64,000 bases of DNA, taken from the NCBI GenBank assembly GCA_950097015.1, contig CATNEN010000007.1, forward strand, positions 11,905,001-11,969,000, read 5' to 3'. Below are positions 46,401 through 57,799 of the stretch, piece by piece (positions within the stretch are counted from its first letter, which is position 1; each line of letters opens with the position of its first letter). This DNA comes from Macrostomum hystrix (taxonomy: Eukaryota; Platyhelminthes; Macrostomidae). The notes below the pieces were generated by a model. It worked only from the letters and a program-made list of their open reading frames with translations, had not been told where the DNA came from and searched no databases. A program made the position numbers and the translations under genes.

Positions 46401-49400
46401 TGAGCCTGGCCCAATCAAGGCCAAAAATTTCAGATAAGGGCTGCTCTCAGATAGTTTAATGCTGTTCCCGACCAATCACACTTAAGAGACGTGTGGGGGT
46501 ATTCAGTACTATTCAATCGATTTTTACCAAGCACCAAGTTGTAAGTATTCCAATAATTTCAACCAGCGTTATCGACGATGATACGGAGGACGCAGCCAGC
46601 GAGCCAGCGACTTCTCCACTGCCGCCGACACGCTCGCATTCGCGCCAGCAGCCGCAGCCGTCGCCGACGCCGCCTAACCCAACAGCCGCCGCTTCGCAGG
46701 GCCGCGACTCGGCATACAGCGACTGGCTGACCGAGGTCAAGGCCCAGGGCCGCTGGGCAGTGGCCGAGTCGCCGCCTCCGCAGCCGCAGCCGAGGCATCA
46801 GCAGTCCGCGACGTCTCAGGCCACCGCTGCCGCCTCCGCAGCAGCGACCGCTAGTCGACGATTTCGCTCGGAGTCTTATGGCAGCGGTGAGTCCTGGGTT
46901 CGAATCTCAGCCTAGGGTTCGAAACCAGTCGTGTTCCATGTGCAAGGTATTTGGCCTGTAGTTGAGGCATGGAGCTCTAGAATTCTAGAAACTATAGAGA
47001 CAACTTCCAACCAAACCTCCAACTTCCGAACCAGCATTCGCTGACTGGCTCGCCCAAAAATCCAATAAGCATATAGGAAATGCTGATGCAATACTTGGAG
47101 AAAAACACAGATAACTTCCATATCGTGCAACTGATTTTCACACTGTTTGTTTCATTAGAAAGCTGAATAAATTCTCGACAATCTAATTAAAGCTTGTGCG
47201 TCTACCAGTTTTAGCTACTGAGCTGTGCTTGAATAAAGTTTAAGGAACCTCGGGTTAGGGTTAGGGTTTGGTTTAGGGTTAGGCCCTGTGTTTGCATCTG
47301 ATTGTCTATGGCACGGATTGGGGCCCGCGACAGCTTCGATTCTGTTAATTAATAAATTAATTAATTTATTTTTTAATTAGGCACCAACATTAGCTAAAAT
47401 AGAAATTTTGGTTGGTGGACTGAGTTTCAGTAATGCAATAGCTACGGCTGCACGGCTGAACATCTTGCCCAACTGGGTTATTACTTTCACTCAGTTTATC
47501 CTATCTAATTATCATAGTAAAATTGTTGGATTTCCTTATCTGGGGCGAGTTGGCAAGTTTAGCAGTTATGGCCCCAGGTACTCTCTACTAGTTTGATTCA
47601 ACTGTCAGCCAAAGGTTTAGGCTGAGTAATGAGACCGGCATTGAGGTTGGCTGCTCTCAGAGCAAGTGCTCAGCTGAGCAGCCAGGAAACAGGAAGTCTA
47701 CTCGTCTGCCCTCCGCGCCCCGGAGGCGAGAAGCGGCACCCAAGGACCGTTTGGTCGCAATCAGGTAGTCTAAAAGGCCAGACACAAAAAACATTGCAGC
47801 AGCTTTTCACTTCCTCTACCTTCTTGGGCAGGTTCAGCCGCAGGCGATCAGCATATCCAGTTTCATCATCAGCAGCAGCAGCAGCATCAGCAGCAGCAGC
47901 TAGGCGATCCACGGAGCAGCGAATCATCGCTACAAGAATCCGAAAACGAAGACACAGCAGCAGCAGCTGCTAAAGCGGCTCTTAACAAAAGCATTGGTAA
48001 CTATTTGAGCGCACATGAAATGTTTAGGCTGATTCTCGCAGCACTCACAATCTCTGATGGTTCTCACAATCTCTCGGATGCACAAATGATCCCGGCCTTT
48101 TCTCCAATCCTCAAATGATTCACAATAATCCTCCTGAGATATCCCATCATAACAATTTTATCGTCTCCACTCCGAGCTGCATGCCGCCAACCCCGCACCC
48201 CACTCCCCCGGCAGAAGTTGCGGCAGCGGGCGAGCGTCGGTCATCCTTGTCATTCTCCCTGGGCGCCAGTGGCGGTGTTCCTCGCCTTGTGCTGAGCGAC
48301 TCGGGCCGCACCGCAGGTGCCAACCAGCTCGGAGCCGACAAGCAGCGGGTGCTGAAGAAGCGCCTGCCACGCGCCCGCTGGGAAAAGCCGCCGCCACCGC
48401 AGGCCCCGCACCCAGCGCCCGCAAGCTCCGGCAGGAAGGCGTCGGCTGCCGTAGAAGTCGCCCCGCCAGAGTCCAGTGCGATGTCAGTTCCATCGCAGCA
48501 GCTCCAGTGCGGCAGCTGCCCCGGCCTGGATCTGAGCAAGCCCTGTCCATTCCTGAACGAGCTGGCCTCCTTGGCCGAGAAGCACTGGGGCGGGCCGGGC
48601 TCGCTGATCCGCAGCCGCCGCTTCCAGGAGGCCGGCCGGGCCGTGCTGATGCAGCTGGCGCAGTTCGTCCGCAACGAGGCTGCGAGCGCCACCGCGGCAG
48701 AGGCGGTGGCCCTGAACTCCCGGCTGGCCTACCTGGAGCAGGAGAACACCCGCCTCCTGCGCGAGGTCGGACAGCTGGCTGCCAGCAGCGGCCGTCCGAC
48801 CCGCCTCCAGTTCGAGTCCTCGTTGGGCTACCAGAAACAGCAGCAGCAGCAGCAGCAGCAGGAACAGCACACAGTGAGCCAGAACAAGGTGGACGAGCTC
48901 GCACGGGAAGTTGACCGACTAAAGACGAAGCTGGGATCGTTGGAGCAGGTAGAGGTGAGTTGGGAAGCATATAAAAATTGACACAAATCATCAGCCGATC
49001 AAGACCCATCAACGCATCTGCCCCCCCAACCTTCCGCTTGTCAGCTAATCAGTTCCATGCTGCAGGAGTCGCACAAGTCCCTGCTGCTCACCAATGAGCA
49101 CCTCATGTCTGAACTGCGTCTCATGCGGCGCCGAGAGGACGGCCACGACGGCTCCTCGGTCGCCAGCTCCATCGGGGATCTCGCCAAGCCGTCGGGCTAC
49201 GGAGGCAGGAAGGCCCGGGACCAGTCGGCCTTCGAGGAATCAGTCACTCCCAAGTCCAGCGCCTCCTCCAGCACGCTGCACGGCAGCCGCCCCTTCGGAA
49301 ATGGTCGCCAGACATCTACAAGCGCCGGTGGGGGCGGCGATGGCGTCAACGGCGTCGGGGGCAGCGGCGGCAGTCTGCAGTCGGTGGGGAAGTCGAGCGG

Positions 49401-49428
49401 GATCTCAGCATACGCCGACTGGCGCTGA
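43499..49428 (+). CDS. CEP72: CEP72 ortholog (centriolar-satellite leucine-rich-repeat protein), eight exons
   Basis: Exons, phases all agreeing: 43499-43562, 44147-44274, 45310-45502, 46167-46278, 46567-46886, 47832-47996, 48215-48954, 49045-49428 (TGA), 701 residues against 647 in human. CEP72 works at centriolar satellites and the centrosome with PCM1 and KIZ in microtubule organisation. The N-terminal leucine-rich repeats are nearly diagnostic: LKNLDLSRNSL, ASLNLYYNC and DLRLNPV, then DDRSVADAERNSALLHF, matching human DDRPVRASERKASRLHF across an intron. The middle is low-complexity (Pro/Ser, poly-Gln, poly-Ala). Exon 7 encodes LASLAEKHWGGPGSLI, like human LLDLVDRSWGGCRSL, then coiled coil with a CAG-encoded Gln run at about 48837. 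Exon 8 opens with MLQESHKSLLLTNEHL, against human MLQESHSSLVSTNEHL. It converges with the minus-strand gene ending at 50447. Confidence 0.93.
44578..44825 (+). mobile_element. Decayed tRNA-derived SINE copy
   Basis: Diverged from the element at 12321-12630: a box-B-like gattcgattccc, then tccttacgcaagac, cagctcacccagctgttaaa, aatagctgcggctgtg and gggacaggtgtaatcaa in the same order. It lies in CEP72 intron 2. Confidence 0.75.
45516..46010. repeat. 46-bp minisatellite in CEP72 intron 3
   Basis: About 11 copies of a 46-bp unit containing ctctgattgtctgtggcctg and gaggcctgcccggtgttca. The array begins within 15 bp of the exon 3 donor at 45503. Confidence 0.95.
47253..47284. repeat. Interstitial telomere-like repeat, imperfect
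   Basis: gggttagggttaggg followed by degenerate ggtttagggttagg. In CEP72 intron 5, opposite in strand sense to the tract at 40486. Confidence 0.75.
47375..47490 (+). mobile_element. Fragment of the SINE body
   Basis: Order and wording match the 3' half of the 12321-12630 element: caccaacattagct, then aatagctacggctgcacggc and cttgcccaactgggtt. The tRNA head is absent. It lies in CEP72 intron 5. Confidence 0.6.
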
Positions 49429-50446
49429 GGAAGTGACAAGATCGAACCACTGACCCTACTTGTCCTTAGACAGGTCCATATGTGCGGCTGTACAAATTTC
49501 CAGACTTGCGAGCTCGTGTGTGGGTTTTGCGGGTAGATTTTTCTGTTTGCGTTATCTTCTTTTATCTAACAGTGGTTGTCTTCCACATGACCCTGACATT
49601 TTGCATGCTGAATTCAGCTGTCGGTTCGCGTGTACTTTTATTCAAATGCTCAAATTCGCAGCTTATTCGGCTTTCTTGTGAGCCATCATTGTTCTGTCCG
49701 TGATTTTCTGCAGTGAGATACTTTAGCCCAGCGCAGGCCTCGCTGCACTTACACTGCAGTAGAAATTATAGCGTTTGTCAGTTTTCTGCATTGCAAAGCA
49801 CATGCTTCTCCAAGCGCTTCAGAGCAATGCTCTAGCTCGTATGACTTTGCACTGTTTGCCAGTTGAATGCAGCTTGTCTGACGTCGCCTTTCTTAAAATC
49901 GAGAATATGAATATGATTTTATGCTCAGAGCTCTGGAAGTCCCAGATTATTTATTTGGAGCTGCGAATCTCCGCCAGTTTTATTTGTTTCGCTTAAACAA
50001 AGGAAATTTCTGCAGTGACTGTCTCCGTCTCTTGTTTTATTACTGTCTGAAAGTCTGAAGAAAATAACTATCAAGAAAATCAGCGTACGCAAGCAGGCCT
50101 ACAAGTGCACTAAGCATGCTAATGAGTGGGGCTGTCTGTGTTCTCAATAATTTCAGCCTGTGCTTCCAAAACTTCAGACAGAGCAGGCGAAAGTTTTTTT
50201 CCTAAAAAAGTTGCTCTTCTAGGACTCTAAAAAGTCCTTAGCAACTCAAAAGTTTTCCTTTGTCTAAAGAGACTTCTAACATGAGTTATATTTGAGTAAC
50301 TTCTAAGAGTCTGAGGCCCCGTCACCAAGGAAATCAAGCGCGGCGGAGACCACGTTGCCTACCTCGTACAGTTGTCAGCTTTCAGTCGAAATACATACAA
50401 AACGAAAAGACAGAAAGATATCATTTCGGCACACAGAGTTCAGTGT
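49429..50446. other. 3' regions of two converging genes
   Basis: About 1 kb between the CEP72 stop and the minus-strand stop at 50447. No additional gene recognised. No clear aataaa could be assigned to CEP72. Confidence 0.5.
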
Positions 50447-53400
50447 TCATTGCGCTGAAGTTGCTACGGTACCGTCACCGAAGACTCCCTCCAAGCCGAA
50501 GGACGCCGCTCTATCCCTGATGTGGCTGCCACCGCCATAGACGTAAAGAGCGATTCCGTGAAAAGTGGTTAACTCCAGCAGTGTGCGCCCGCTCGCTCTG
50601 CCGCCAAGAAGTTCCTCCGCCGGCGCCGCCACCGCCCGAACACCGTAATGCTTGCAGGCACCTAGCTCAGCGACGGCCTCAGCGACGCTGGCCGCTAGAA
50701 AGGCCAGTGGAAGCCGCGCCTGCTTGACGCTCAGCGTCAAGCAGAGTTGCAAGTCGTGGCAGGCCACAAGGACGCAGCGCTCCGCTGCTGGCAGCAGGGA
50801 GGCCAGCAGGGCATCGGCCGCCACGTTGACAGAAGCCGGATCGTCCAGCACGGCTCGAGCTATCAGTCGCGCATCAGTTGGGAGTGCTTGGCACAGTTCC
50901 TGGCAGCGCAGCTGCTCCTGAACGCCACCGCCGGTCCGCAGGACGCCAGCCTCTGAAACTCTAATCGGCAGTTCAAAGTATCTGAAGGATGGAGCCGCTG
51001 CAGCGAGCGCTGAAGTAGCCGCCGAGTAGGCGTCAGGACCCATCGGCGATAGCCATTGTGCGGGCATAGGGAGGATAATGATAGGCGAATCTGCCAAAGC
51101 TGCCGCTGCTCCGCATCGGTCCAGGAAGCGGTTCATGTCCAGCGGGCCTGTCTGGCTGCAGTGCACAAGGCGGACGTCCACTGACAGCTGTCCGATGTGT
51201 TCAGTTGATTTTGCATGAATCAGGTCACAGTTGAGAGCCCGCAGTTCGGGCGAGCTCAAGGTGACCATTGGATGCATCAGCGTCGCAACTGCCTCGACAC
51301 AGCTTTCGCAATTTTTTTCGCTACTATTGTGAAAATGGAGCGAAAACCGGAAGCTAACTGGACTGTCTAAAGGCACCTGCTGAACAAATTCCACGTTGGA
51401 TTCTGCGGCCTTGGCCAAACAGACCCAGTTGAGGCCGCCTTGATCGTCCATGACATCCATATGGCTAAAGCCAAGCGATTTTGCAGATTCAGACAGCTTG
51501 CTTTTTGATTGGGAGTTCAGCGGTGGAGAATAGCGAGCTGTGCCCTGCATCAGGAACGGTCCGCGGAGGTTCGGCGTCAGAGACGTTCCTTTGGCGCTCT
51601 TTGCCGAGAGCTCCACACCCATCGGAGAATCTAGCAGCTGGACCCAAGATTCTTGCAGCGTCGGGGGTCGAAAGTGCAGTAGAAGCATCGCATGGTCCCT
51701 GTCAGTCAACCAGCCAGGCTTCACAGGACCCGGCAGCTGAGGCGGCTTGGCCGGCAGCTCGCTCAGCTCTAGCAGCTGGCCTGGCTGGCCGAACAGCATG
51801 AAGCTGTTCCTTTGCTTGTACTCGGACATTCGGCGCACGAAGCCGCCCTCCCAGGCGAATAGTTCGAATTTCACCGGCCCCTCGGTGCCCGCCTCTTGTA
51901 CCACAATGGCCACACGAAACTCGACGTCCTCTTCGTCGCAGTAGCTGGAGCTTACTCTGGCTTCGAAGAAGACATAGCCGGAAGCGGTCAGCTTAGCAGT
52001 GGGCGACATCGGCTCAGCGCAGTTCAAGTCCCAGTCGCCCAATTCGATGACGTTGCCGCTAATGACGGGGAACGCTGAATCTGGCAACAGGCACATGGGC
52101 ACGGCGAGAAAAATCGGTAGTTGGAAGCCCACAACGCCAATCACTGTGCTGGCCGTACTGCGGTGCTCCTGGGTGTCATGCAACTCCACCAACTGTACGT
52201 GCTCGATATCAGACTTTAGGTAGACATAATCCCAACAGCCACTGACGTCTCGCGAATCAGGCGGGTCCAAATCATTCACGTTGCTGTTATTTTCTTGAGC
52301 GATTTCAATTATTTGACGCTTGTCGTCGCCACTCGCGCTGTTCCACCCTAGGTTTAAAACGTAGAATCCAGCGACTTTGTCTCCAACGTCGCCAGCAGGT
52401 GTCTTTCGACTGCCAGATGGCTTCTCAGGCTCCTCTGGCTGCAGAGAAGCATTCATAGCGACTCTGCCAAAGCCAACAAACGTCGGGGATGTCATTTTGA
52501 GCACTCGGCTCTCTGGCGTGACTGGCGGGACTGGCCTGAGATTTCGGACTCCAGGGTCGTTCACCTGCCGGACAGACAGGCGCAGGTGGTGACTCGCTAC
52601 CTGGAAGCGGCAACGGTCGACGGACACTAATTCGGCTGCACCTGCGCTGATTTCCGGCTGATAGTTGGCGATGACTGTCGATGGTCCCATCCCGAATCTC
52701 ATGACGATAGTGAGCGACACGTTGAGAAATCTGCTGATAGAGCAAGCTCGAATGAATCCACCGTTGCTACTCACCAGCCTATGCAAGGTCGAGCACTGGG
52801 GTGCCGATCCGAGAAGGCCTGCGAACTGATGAAGGACGCAGATGCCGAGCTCAACAGCTGTGCGAGGCCTCGCCACTGCGACAGCTTTATCGATCGGGGC
52901 TAGCCGAGAATTCGCCAGCTCAAGTGGCCAACAAAACTGCTGAGGCGACACGGGCTGCTGCCGTCTGTTGGAAGCGCTTGGCGGAATCACATGCATTGGC
53001 ACGCAATGGTTCGAAGCGAACGAGCCAAATAGGTCGGGGGCCAGGACAATACGCAGTATTGCGGGCCTAGGGCCTGTGTGACAGTGCGCCTGGCACTCCT
53101 GCGGCCAAGAAAAATCTTCAATGGCTGTCGGCAGCCATTCAGATTCAGAGCAGAAGCGTGTGACTGGACAAAGCTTCTTGCCTGTGGCTGCTGTTGCATC
53201 CAGGGTGTTCTCAGAAAGTGGGCGACCGCAGACTTCCACAGCCAGATCTGATATCTCAGTGCTTTCAACGAATTTCCGAACGCATTCCAAAGCTTTGGCG
53301 GTTCGTGAGCTCTGAGGGGCTGCTATGAACTGTGCGGTGGTTGTTCCGCTAGCTTTGCTACCCCGCAGACTGGCAAGTGACGTGGCTTCGGACATGGCGA

Positions 53401-53881
53401 GAGCTTCAAACCGATCGATTCCCGAACTCAGAAGTGGAAAAATTTTGCGCACGCTGAGAGGCCGCTCCAGTTCTTCCTGTCGCCTCTGCTTCAGTTTTCG
53501 TAGCCGTCCTCGTCGATTCTGCTTAGCAACCAGGAACTCAATGCTGATCTCGACACCCCTGCGACAGTCCGTGTCAGTTGCTGCCGGTAAGCTGCGGGCT
53601 TCATGGTGCCCTTGAGCTCGTCTTTTGCACGCGGGCCTCTTCGCATCCGCTTGGATCTTACGAAGGGTCTGCACACTGGGCTCTGGCTGCTGTTGAACCT
53701 CTTCCTGCAGGAGTCGCTGGCTAAGCAGCTGAAGCTCATGCAGACGTCTTGTGATGCTGCGAGTGTTCCATGGGTTGGAGACTGTGGGGGAGGCTTCCTG
53801 TCGGCTTATTCGACGCTTGTTCGAGCATGGTCGCTGGCAGCGTCGCCCGGGCATCAGAAGCTCCACGCTGCCTTGCCACAT
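50447..53881 (-). CDS. GPCPD1-like protein with degenerate phosphodiesterase domain
   Basis: One uninterrupted 1,144-codon frame. Residues about 590-680 resemble a CBM20 starch-binding domain (GNVIELGDWDLNCAEPM, then VEFRVAIVV and FAWEGGFVRRM). Further on, KPGWLTDRDHAMLLLHFRPP matches human GPCPD1 DSGWLTCQTEIRLRLHYSEKPP, and IGQLSVDVRL matches IGKVRVDYII. The C-terminal ~230 residues follow the GPCPD1 phosphodiesterase fold: GLVIFCWGDD-like GIALYVYGGG near the end, then LEGVFGDGTV. The catalytic motifs are lost: where GPCPD1 has GHRGAGN this protein has LPMPAQW, EFDVHL is replaced by YFELPI, and VVYHD by VLRTGG. Active GPCPD1 cleaves glycerophosphocholine; this copy should be inactive. The first ~500 residues are an extension with basic coiled-coil sequence and no recognised domain. 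An acceptor-like cttctacag directly precedes the ATG, so upstream exons are possible. Confidence 0.7.
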   Translation of the reverse strand: MWQGSVELLMPGRRCQRPCSNKRRISRQEASPTVSNPWNTRSITRRLHELQLLSQRLLQEEVQQQPEPSVQTLRKIQADAKRPACKRRAQGHHEARSLPAATDTDCRRGVEISIEFLVAKQNRRGRLRKLKQRRQEELERPLSVRKIFPLLSSGIDRFEALAMSEATSLASLRGSKASGTTTAQFIAAPQSSRTAKALECVRKFVESTEISDLAVEVCGRPLSENTLDATAATGKKLCPVTRFCSESEWLPTAIEDFSWPQECQAHCHTGPRPAILRIVLAPDLFGSFASNHCVPMHVIPPSASNRRQQPVSPQQFCWPLELANSRLAPIDKAVAVARPRTAVELGICVLHQFAGLLGSAPQCSTLHRLVSSNGGFIRACSISRFLNVSLTIVMRFGMGPSTVIANYQPEISAGAAELVSVDRCRFQVASHHLRLSVRQVNDPGVRNLRPVPPVTPESRVLKMTSPTFVGFGRVAMNASLQPEEPEKPSGSRKTPAGDVGDKVAGFYVLNLGWNSASGDDKRQIIEIAQENNSNVNDLDPPDSRDVSGCWDYVYLKSDIEHVQLVELHDTQEHRSTASTVIGVVGFQLPIFLAVPMCLLPDSAFPVISGNVIELGDWDLNCAEPMSPTAKLTASGYVFFEARVSSSYCDEEDVEFRVAIVVQEAGTEGPVKFELFAWEGGFVRRMSEYKQRNSFMLFGQPGQLLELSELPAKPPQLPGPVKPGWLTDRDHAMLLLHFRPPTLQESWVQLLDSPMGVELSAKSAKGTSLTPNLRGPFLMQGTARYSPPLNSQSKSKLSESAKSLGFSHMDVMDDQGGLNWVCLAKAAESNVEFVQQVPLDSPVSFRFSLHFHNSSEKNCESCVEAVATLMHPMVTLSSPELRALNCDLIHAKSTEHIGQLSVDVRLVHCSQTGPLDMNRFLDRCGAAAALADSPIIILPMPAQWLSPMGPDAYSAATSALAAAAPSFRYFELPIRVSEAGVLRTGGGVQEQLRCQELCQALPTDARLIARAVLDDPASVNVAADALLASLLPAAERCVLVACHDLQLCLTLSVKQARLPLAFLAASVAEAVAELGACKHYGVRAVAAPAEELLGGRASGRTLLELTTFHGIALYVYGGGSHIRDRAASFGLEGVFGDGTVATSAQ

Positions 53882-53889
53882 CTGTAGAA

Positions 53890-56407
53890 GCTGATTGTGG
53901 ACTGTGGTCGCTGAAGTACAGAATTCTTATGGCCAGCTTTGTAAGAATTCGGACCTGTTTAGGGCCTAATTATGAAAAGCTCCGAGTTTTCCTTCTTCTC
54001 GACCTTGCACTTCTCACTCGCAAATTACCAATGCGAAAGTCTAGAGACAAATAAATTAGAGCTCGCCTAACCGGAATTCTCGGGACAATGTTAGTCTATG
54101 GTGCAGACTCCGAAACTAATTAAGTGGAGAAGGGAAAAATGACTCAAACTATATGCTTGTCTTCTTCCTTTAATAGTTCATCATGCATTCAGCAGTAGTG
54201 TGCTGCTATCTAAATATAAGGCCTTTGAGAATCAAATTCAAGCTAGCTATTTAGGTTCGGCTTGTGACCAATAGCTCTAAGAAACAGAACCATACTCGTA
54301 GCTCGCATGTACTTAATACGCAGGTGTTCTATTGACCCGGCCAATTAAGAGTAGGACTACCAAGCCATTTGCGCCCGTTTTTATACCAAGGGGGGAATTT
54401 CCCGCCCCTCTGAAAATGTTTTTGCCAGCGCCTGGAATGCTTTAGGGGTGACTGATTGGTTGATAGACTAGTCGAGGGTGTCCTGTGGTTGAGCTGCGCC
54501 TAATAGTTAGGCTTGAACATGAAATTTGAGAAATTCGCGTCAGGGTGTCCATAGTGGCCTAGTTCCACCTGTTGTAGCTCTTGAAGATCTAGATAGATAA
54601 GAGAGATGGATCTAGATAAAGGTCGGTGACCGCCGAAGTCGGAGATGATGCAAGCACATACGGGTGACATGCTGATAAAGTTTGAAGGTCTAGAAAGGCC
54701 GCACTGAGGCGCAGTGCAAATTCGTGTATAGGGGTGTATGAAATACACTAGCTCTTATGGGAAAAATCGGACCTTCGGCCAGAAACATTGAATATCTCGA
54801 CGGTCTGAAGAGCTGGCGACTTGTTTCTTGTTTCAGAAGATGCGCAACAAAAAGTTGGCCCGTGTTCTTGAGTTTTGTGTGCTTGCATTGTTAAGTTCAG
54901 GTGCTGCAAAAATTGTCAGGGGATTTCCCCCCCTTTGGTAGTTCTACTGTTAAACTGATTCTATTGAGAGCTTTATGATATGACGTCGTCGAAAATAACT
55001 GTTAAACAGAACAACAATTATTGGCGATTATTAAGCGTGTTAAAAATAGCTATATTTTATGCTATTGGAATAGAAAGAGCGTTTCAATGACATCGTTAAC
55101 ATCTCACATCCATTATAGTTGCTAAATTCATTAGTCATGACTAAATCAAAGTTAATCCACCAGGCTGATGCGGTAGCGGGTGGCCAGCACAGCAGGCGGT
55201 ACTGCCGGCGCGAAGCTGGCAGACCACCACCGTCTCGGCTCGGGTGACAAACGGGTGTCGCCATGGAATTTGGCGGTCTCAAACGCTGAGGTCGAGCCGG
55301 CGTCGAGATCGGTGGATGGTGGCTGTGGCCGCGTTAACGGTGAGTAGTGGAATCTTCAATTCTATGGATCGAGGCTGGCGTCGGGGTTGGCAGCGGCGTA
55401 CGCCCGCACATTGCCCTCGATACCTTGTGCGCTGGTACCCACATAAACCGGACCGGACGCCGTTCCTGGCAGAGCTCGTCCCAGTAGTGCGCGCCTGTCG
55501 GGTCAGCTTGGTCGGATGGGCCGCGTGGTAGTAGTGTCAGGAGGGCCGCCATATGCTGTCGATAAAGATTACTGATGTTGACTGAGCTGCAGGCGCGACT
55601 GTGGTTTATATGCCTTTTTTAAGAGCCGTCTGTTCCTGAGACTCGAGGTCATGCCGCAGATAGGATCAAGAGATGGAGCGAGAAGATAAGTGTCTTGATT
55701 TTGATGGGCGCAATGGGAGTAACAGCCTGTGTATACATTTTTCAATGACCGGCTAAGTTTTCATTTAGTATGTAAAATGGATAAGATCTTTCGTTCTGAA
55801 AATGCTCAATTCATCACTTCTTCTCACACAAGGGGTGAACGAATCTACTTAATTTTTCGTTAATTTTGAACTCGTTTTTCGCACGATTCGAAACATATAC
55901 GATTCGTGTAATTCGCCCGCCCGCTCCGATCCGATGTGAGATGTGAGATGGCTTTTTCGCCCACGGTACCAAATTCTTGATGTGCAGCAAAAATTGGCTT
56001 AGAATATAGACGAATGCTTAAATTTCGGTTTATATCTGATGCGTATAGTTATCACGATCGTGTTACAACTGTAATTGTATTTGTAATTGACATCTGTCTT
56101 GTGTCAGTAAAAATATGCTAAAGCTAGTTATTTAGTAATCCTAATCACAAGCAAAAACAAACTATTATCTAATCAAACATAGGTCTACTAAGGGTCATAT
56201 TTGAGGATAGCTAGCTATCTACTTTTACCCTTTTAGTGTCTGCAGTTTGTTACAACTTGTCTTCCTTTTTATTTTTAAGCCTAGCTATGCCTAGGCCTAT
56301 AACAAGGCAGCTGTTATTTGTCTGGTTCACTGATATTTCTAGGAATATAGGAAATATAGGAACTGAAATATAGGAATTTCAAATCATTTTTCGATCAGAA
56401 GTAATTT
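53890..56407. other. Spacer upstream of the GPCPD1-like gene
   Basis: Mostly AT-rich. A GC-rich patch at 55160-55560 has overlapping open frames on both strands (minus-strand frame 55552-55334 contains FMWVPAH, faintly like a retroelement RNase H). Nothing firm can be assigned. Confidence 0.45.
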
Positions 56408-56415
56408 AATTAGAT

Positions 56416-56665
56416 CATACATGCGCAACCTCCCAAATCTTAGCCGGCCATGTGACTTAGTTTTTGCTCTATTTACGACTTAGTTTGCTCTCATTTGCTC
56501 TCTTTTTCTCTCCCCTTTTTCCTTTTCTTCATGCCTTCTTTTTTTGTTGCTTGATCCCCCCTTTGATTTTTTGCGCTTGGTCAATTGGTTTTTGCGTCTT
56601 ACCTTGCTTGGCCCTCGTTTCACCCGGCTGGTTTGGCCGGGTCGGCTGGGTGTTGCGCATGTATG
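56416..56665. mobile_element. Family A transposon, copy 3
   Basis: 250 bp, ends catacatgcgcaac / gttgcgcatgtatg, flanked by an exact 8-bp duplication, aattagat, at 56408-56415 and 56666-56673. Same orientation as the copy at 2025. Confidence 0.92.
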
Positions 56666-57137
56666 AATTAGATCACACTAGTGGTTCTTAAGATTGAAGT
56701 GAAGTTTGATACAATTAAATTACTTTTTATCAAAAAGTTATTAGAAACTTGTTATTTTAGATACAATAATGTAATAGTCCAAAGAATAACAACAAGAAAA
56801 ATCAACATAGTAATCCATGTATTAATAATGTATATTTCTCTGCTTTTTTAACTGGACAAATAAATATTATCTGACTATTTGTCTAGTTAACCAGATAAAT
56901 ATCCAAAATTGCTATACAGGACCAATAACAACCCATACCAGCTCAACTATTTTTAGCCCAACTAGGATAGTTTGTATGTATTTAGACAATTTAGTTTACA
57001 GTGTAATGTTTGTAATGTATTTAGTTTTTAAGAATGTGTGTTTTTGTAATTGTTGATATTATGTCAGTAGGCCTACTAGGGAATAGGCTTAATCTTGGAT
57101 ACTAATATTAGGACTCAGAATTCTATTTGGTTGGAAT

Positions 57138-57790
57138 CCATAGTCAGGAAGGTGGCAGAGTGTGCGCCGGAATAAATTTTGTTGGAGGGACAATCTGTGC
57201 GCCGTCTGTGCGCCATCTGTGTGCCGTCTATGCGCTGTTTCTGTCCCCTAGCCCTGACCCTACACAGAAAAGCACCCTATGTTAACCTAAGGGTTATATG
57301 ATGTATTAATGTTACGAAATAAAATACGTTTATCATACAGTTAGGTTATCGCATTCACAGATCGCAGATCGCAGATATATATGTAATATTGAAAAAAACT
57401 GAATTGAAACGAAAGCAGTAATTGTAAGTTGTAACACAGTTCGGACAGTTGATGGGAAACAGGAAATACGAAAAATATTTACGAGTTACGACAATGATAC
57501 AACAAGATGTTCAATCATACGATTTCAAAAATTATGAACAATTTCAATATTTGAAAAATGCCGTTAGAATAACAAATATGCAATTCACGACAAATTACGA
57601 CTTCTAGGAATTTATAGTGTGTACTGCAGCTTATGGGCCAATGTGCGCCGAGACCCTTTGTGTGCGCCGCACTTGTGCGCCAATGTGTGCCGAGACCCTT
57701 TGTGTGCGCCGCGCTTGTGCGCCGATGTGCTCCGAGACCCTTTGTGTGCGCCGGAATTTTCCGCCTCAGAGGCCACCTTCCTGACTATGG
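57138..57790 (-). mobile_element. Family B transposon, copy 2 (653 bp, internally deleted)
   Basis: Same inverted ends as the element at 38685-39573 but in opposite orientation, with an exact duplication, gttggaat, at 57130-57137 and 57791-57798. Relative to copy 1 it lacks roughly 240 bp in the middle (copy 1 about 39090-39330). Confidence 0.92.
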
Positions 57791-57799
57791 GTTGGAATA

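Noticed and set aside
55160-55560. Retroelement RNase H remnant (FMWVPAH on the minus strand)
   Set aside because: One short motif only, with no further domain or terminal structure; too weak to call.
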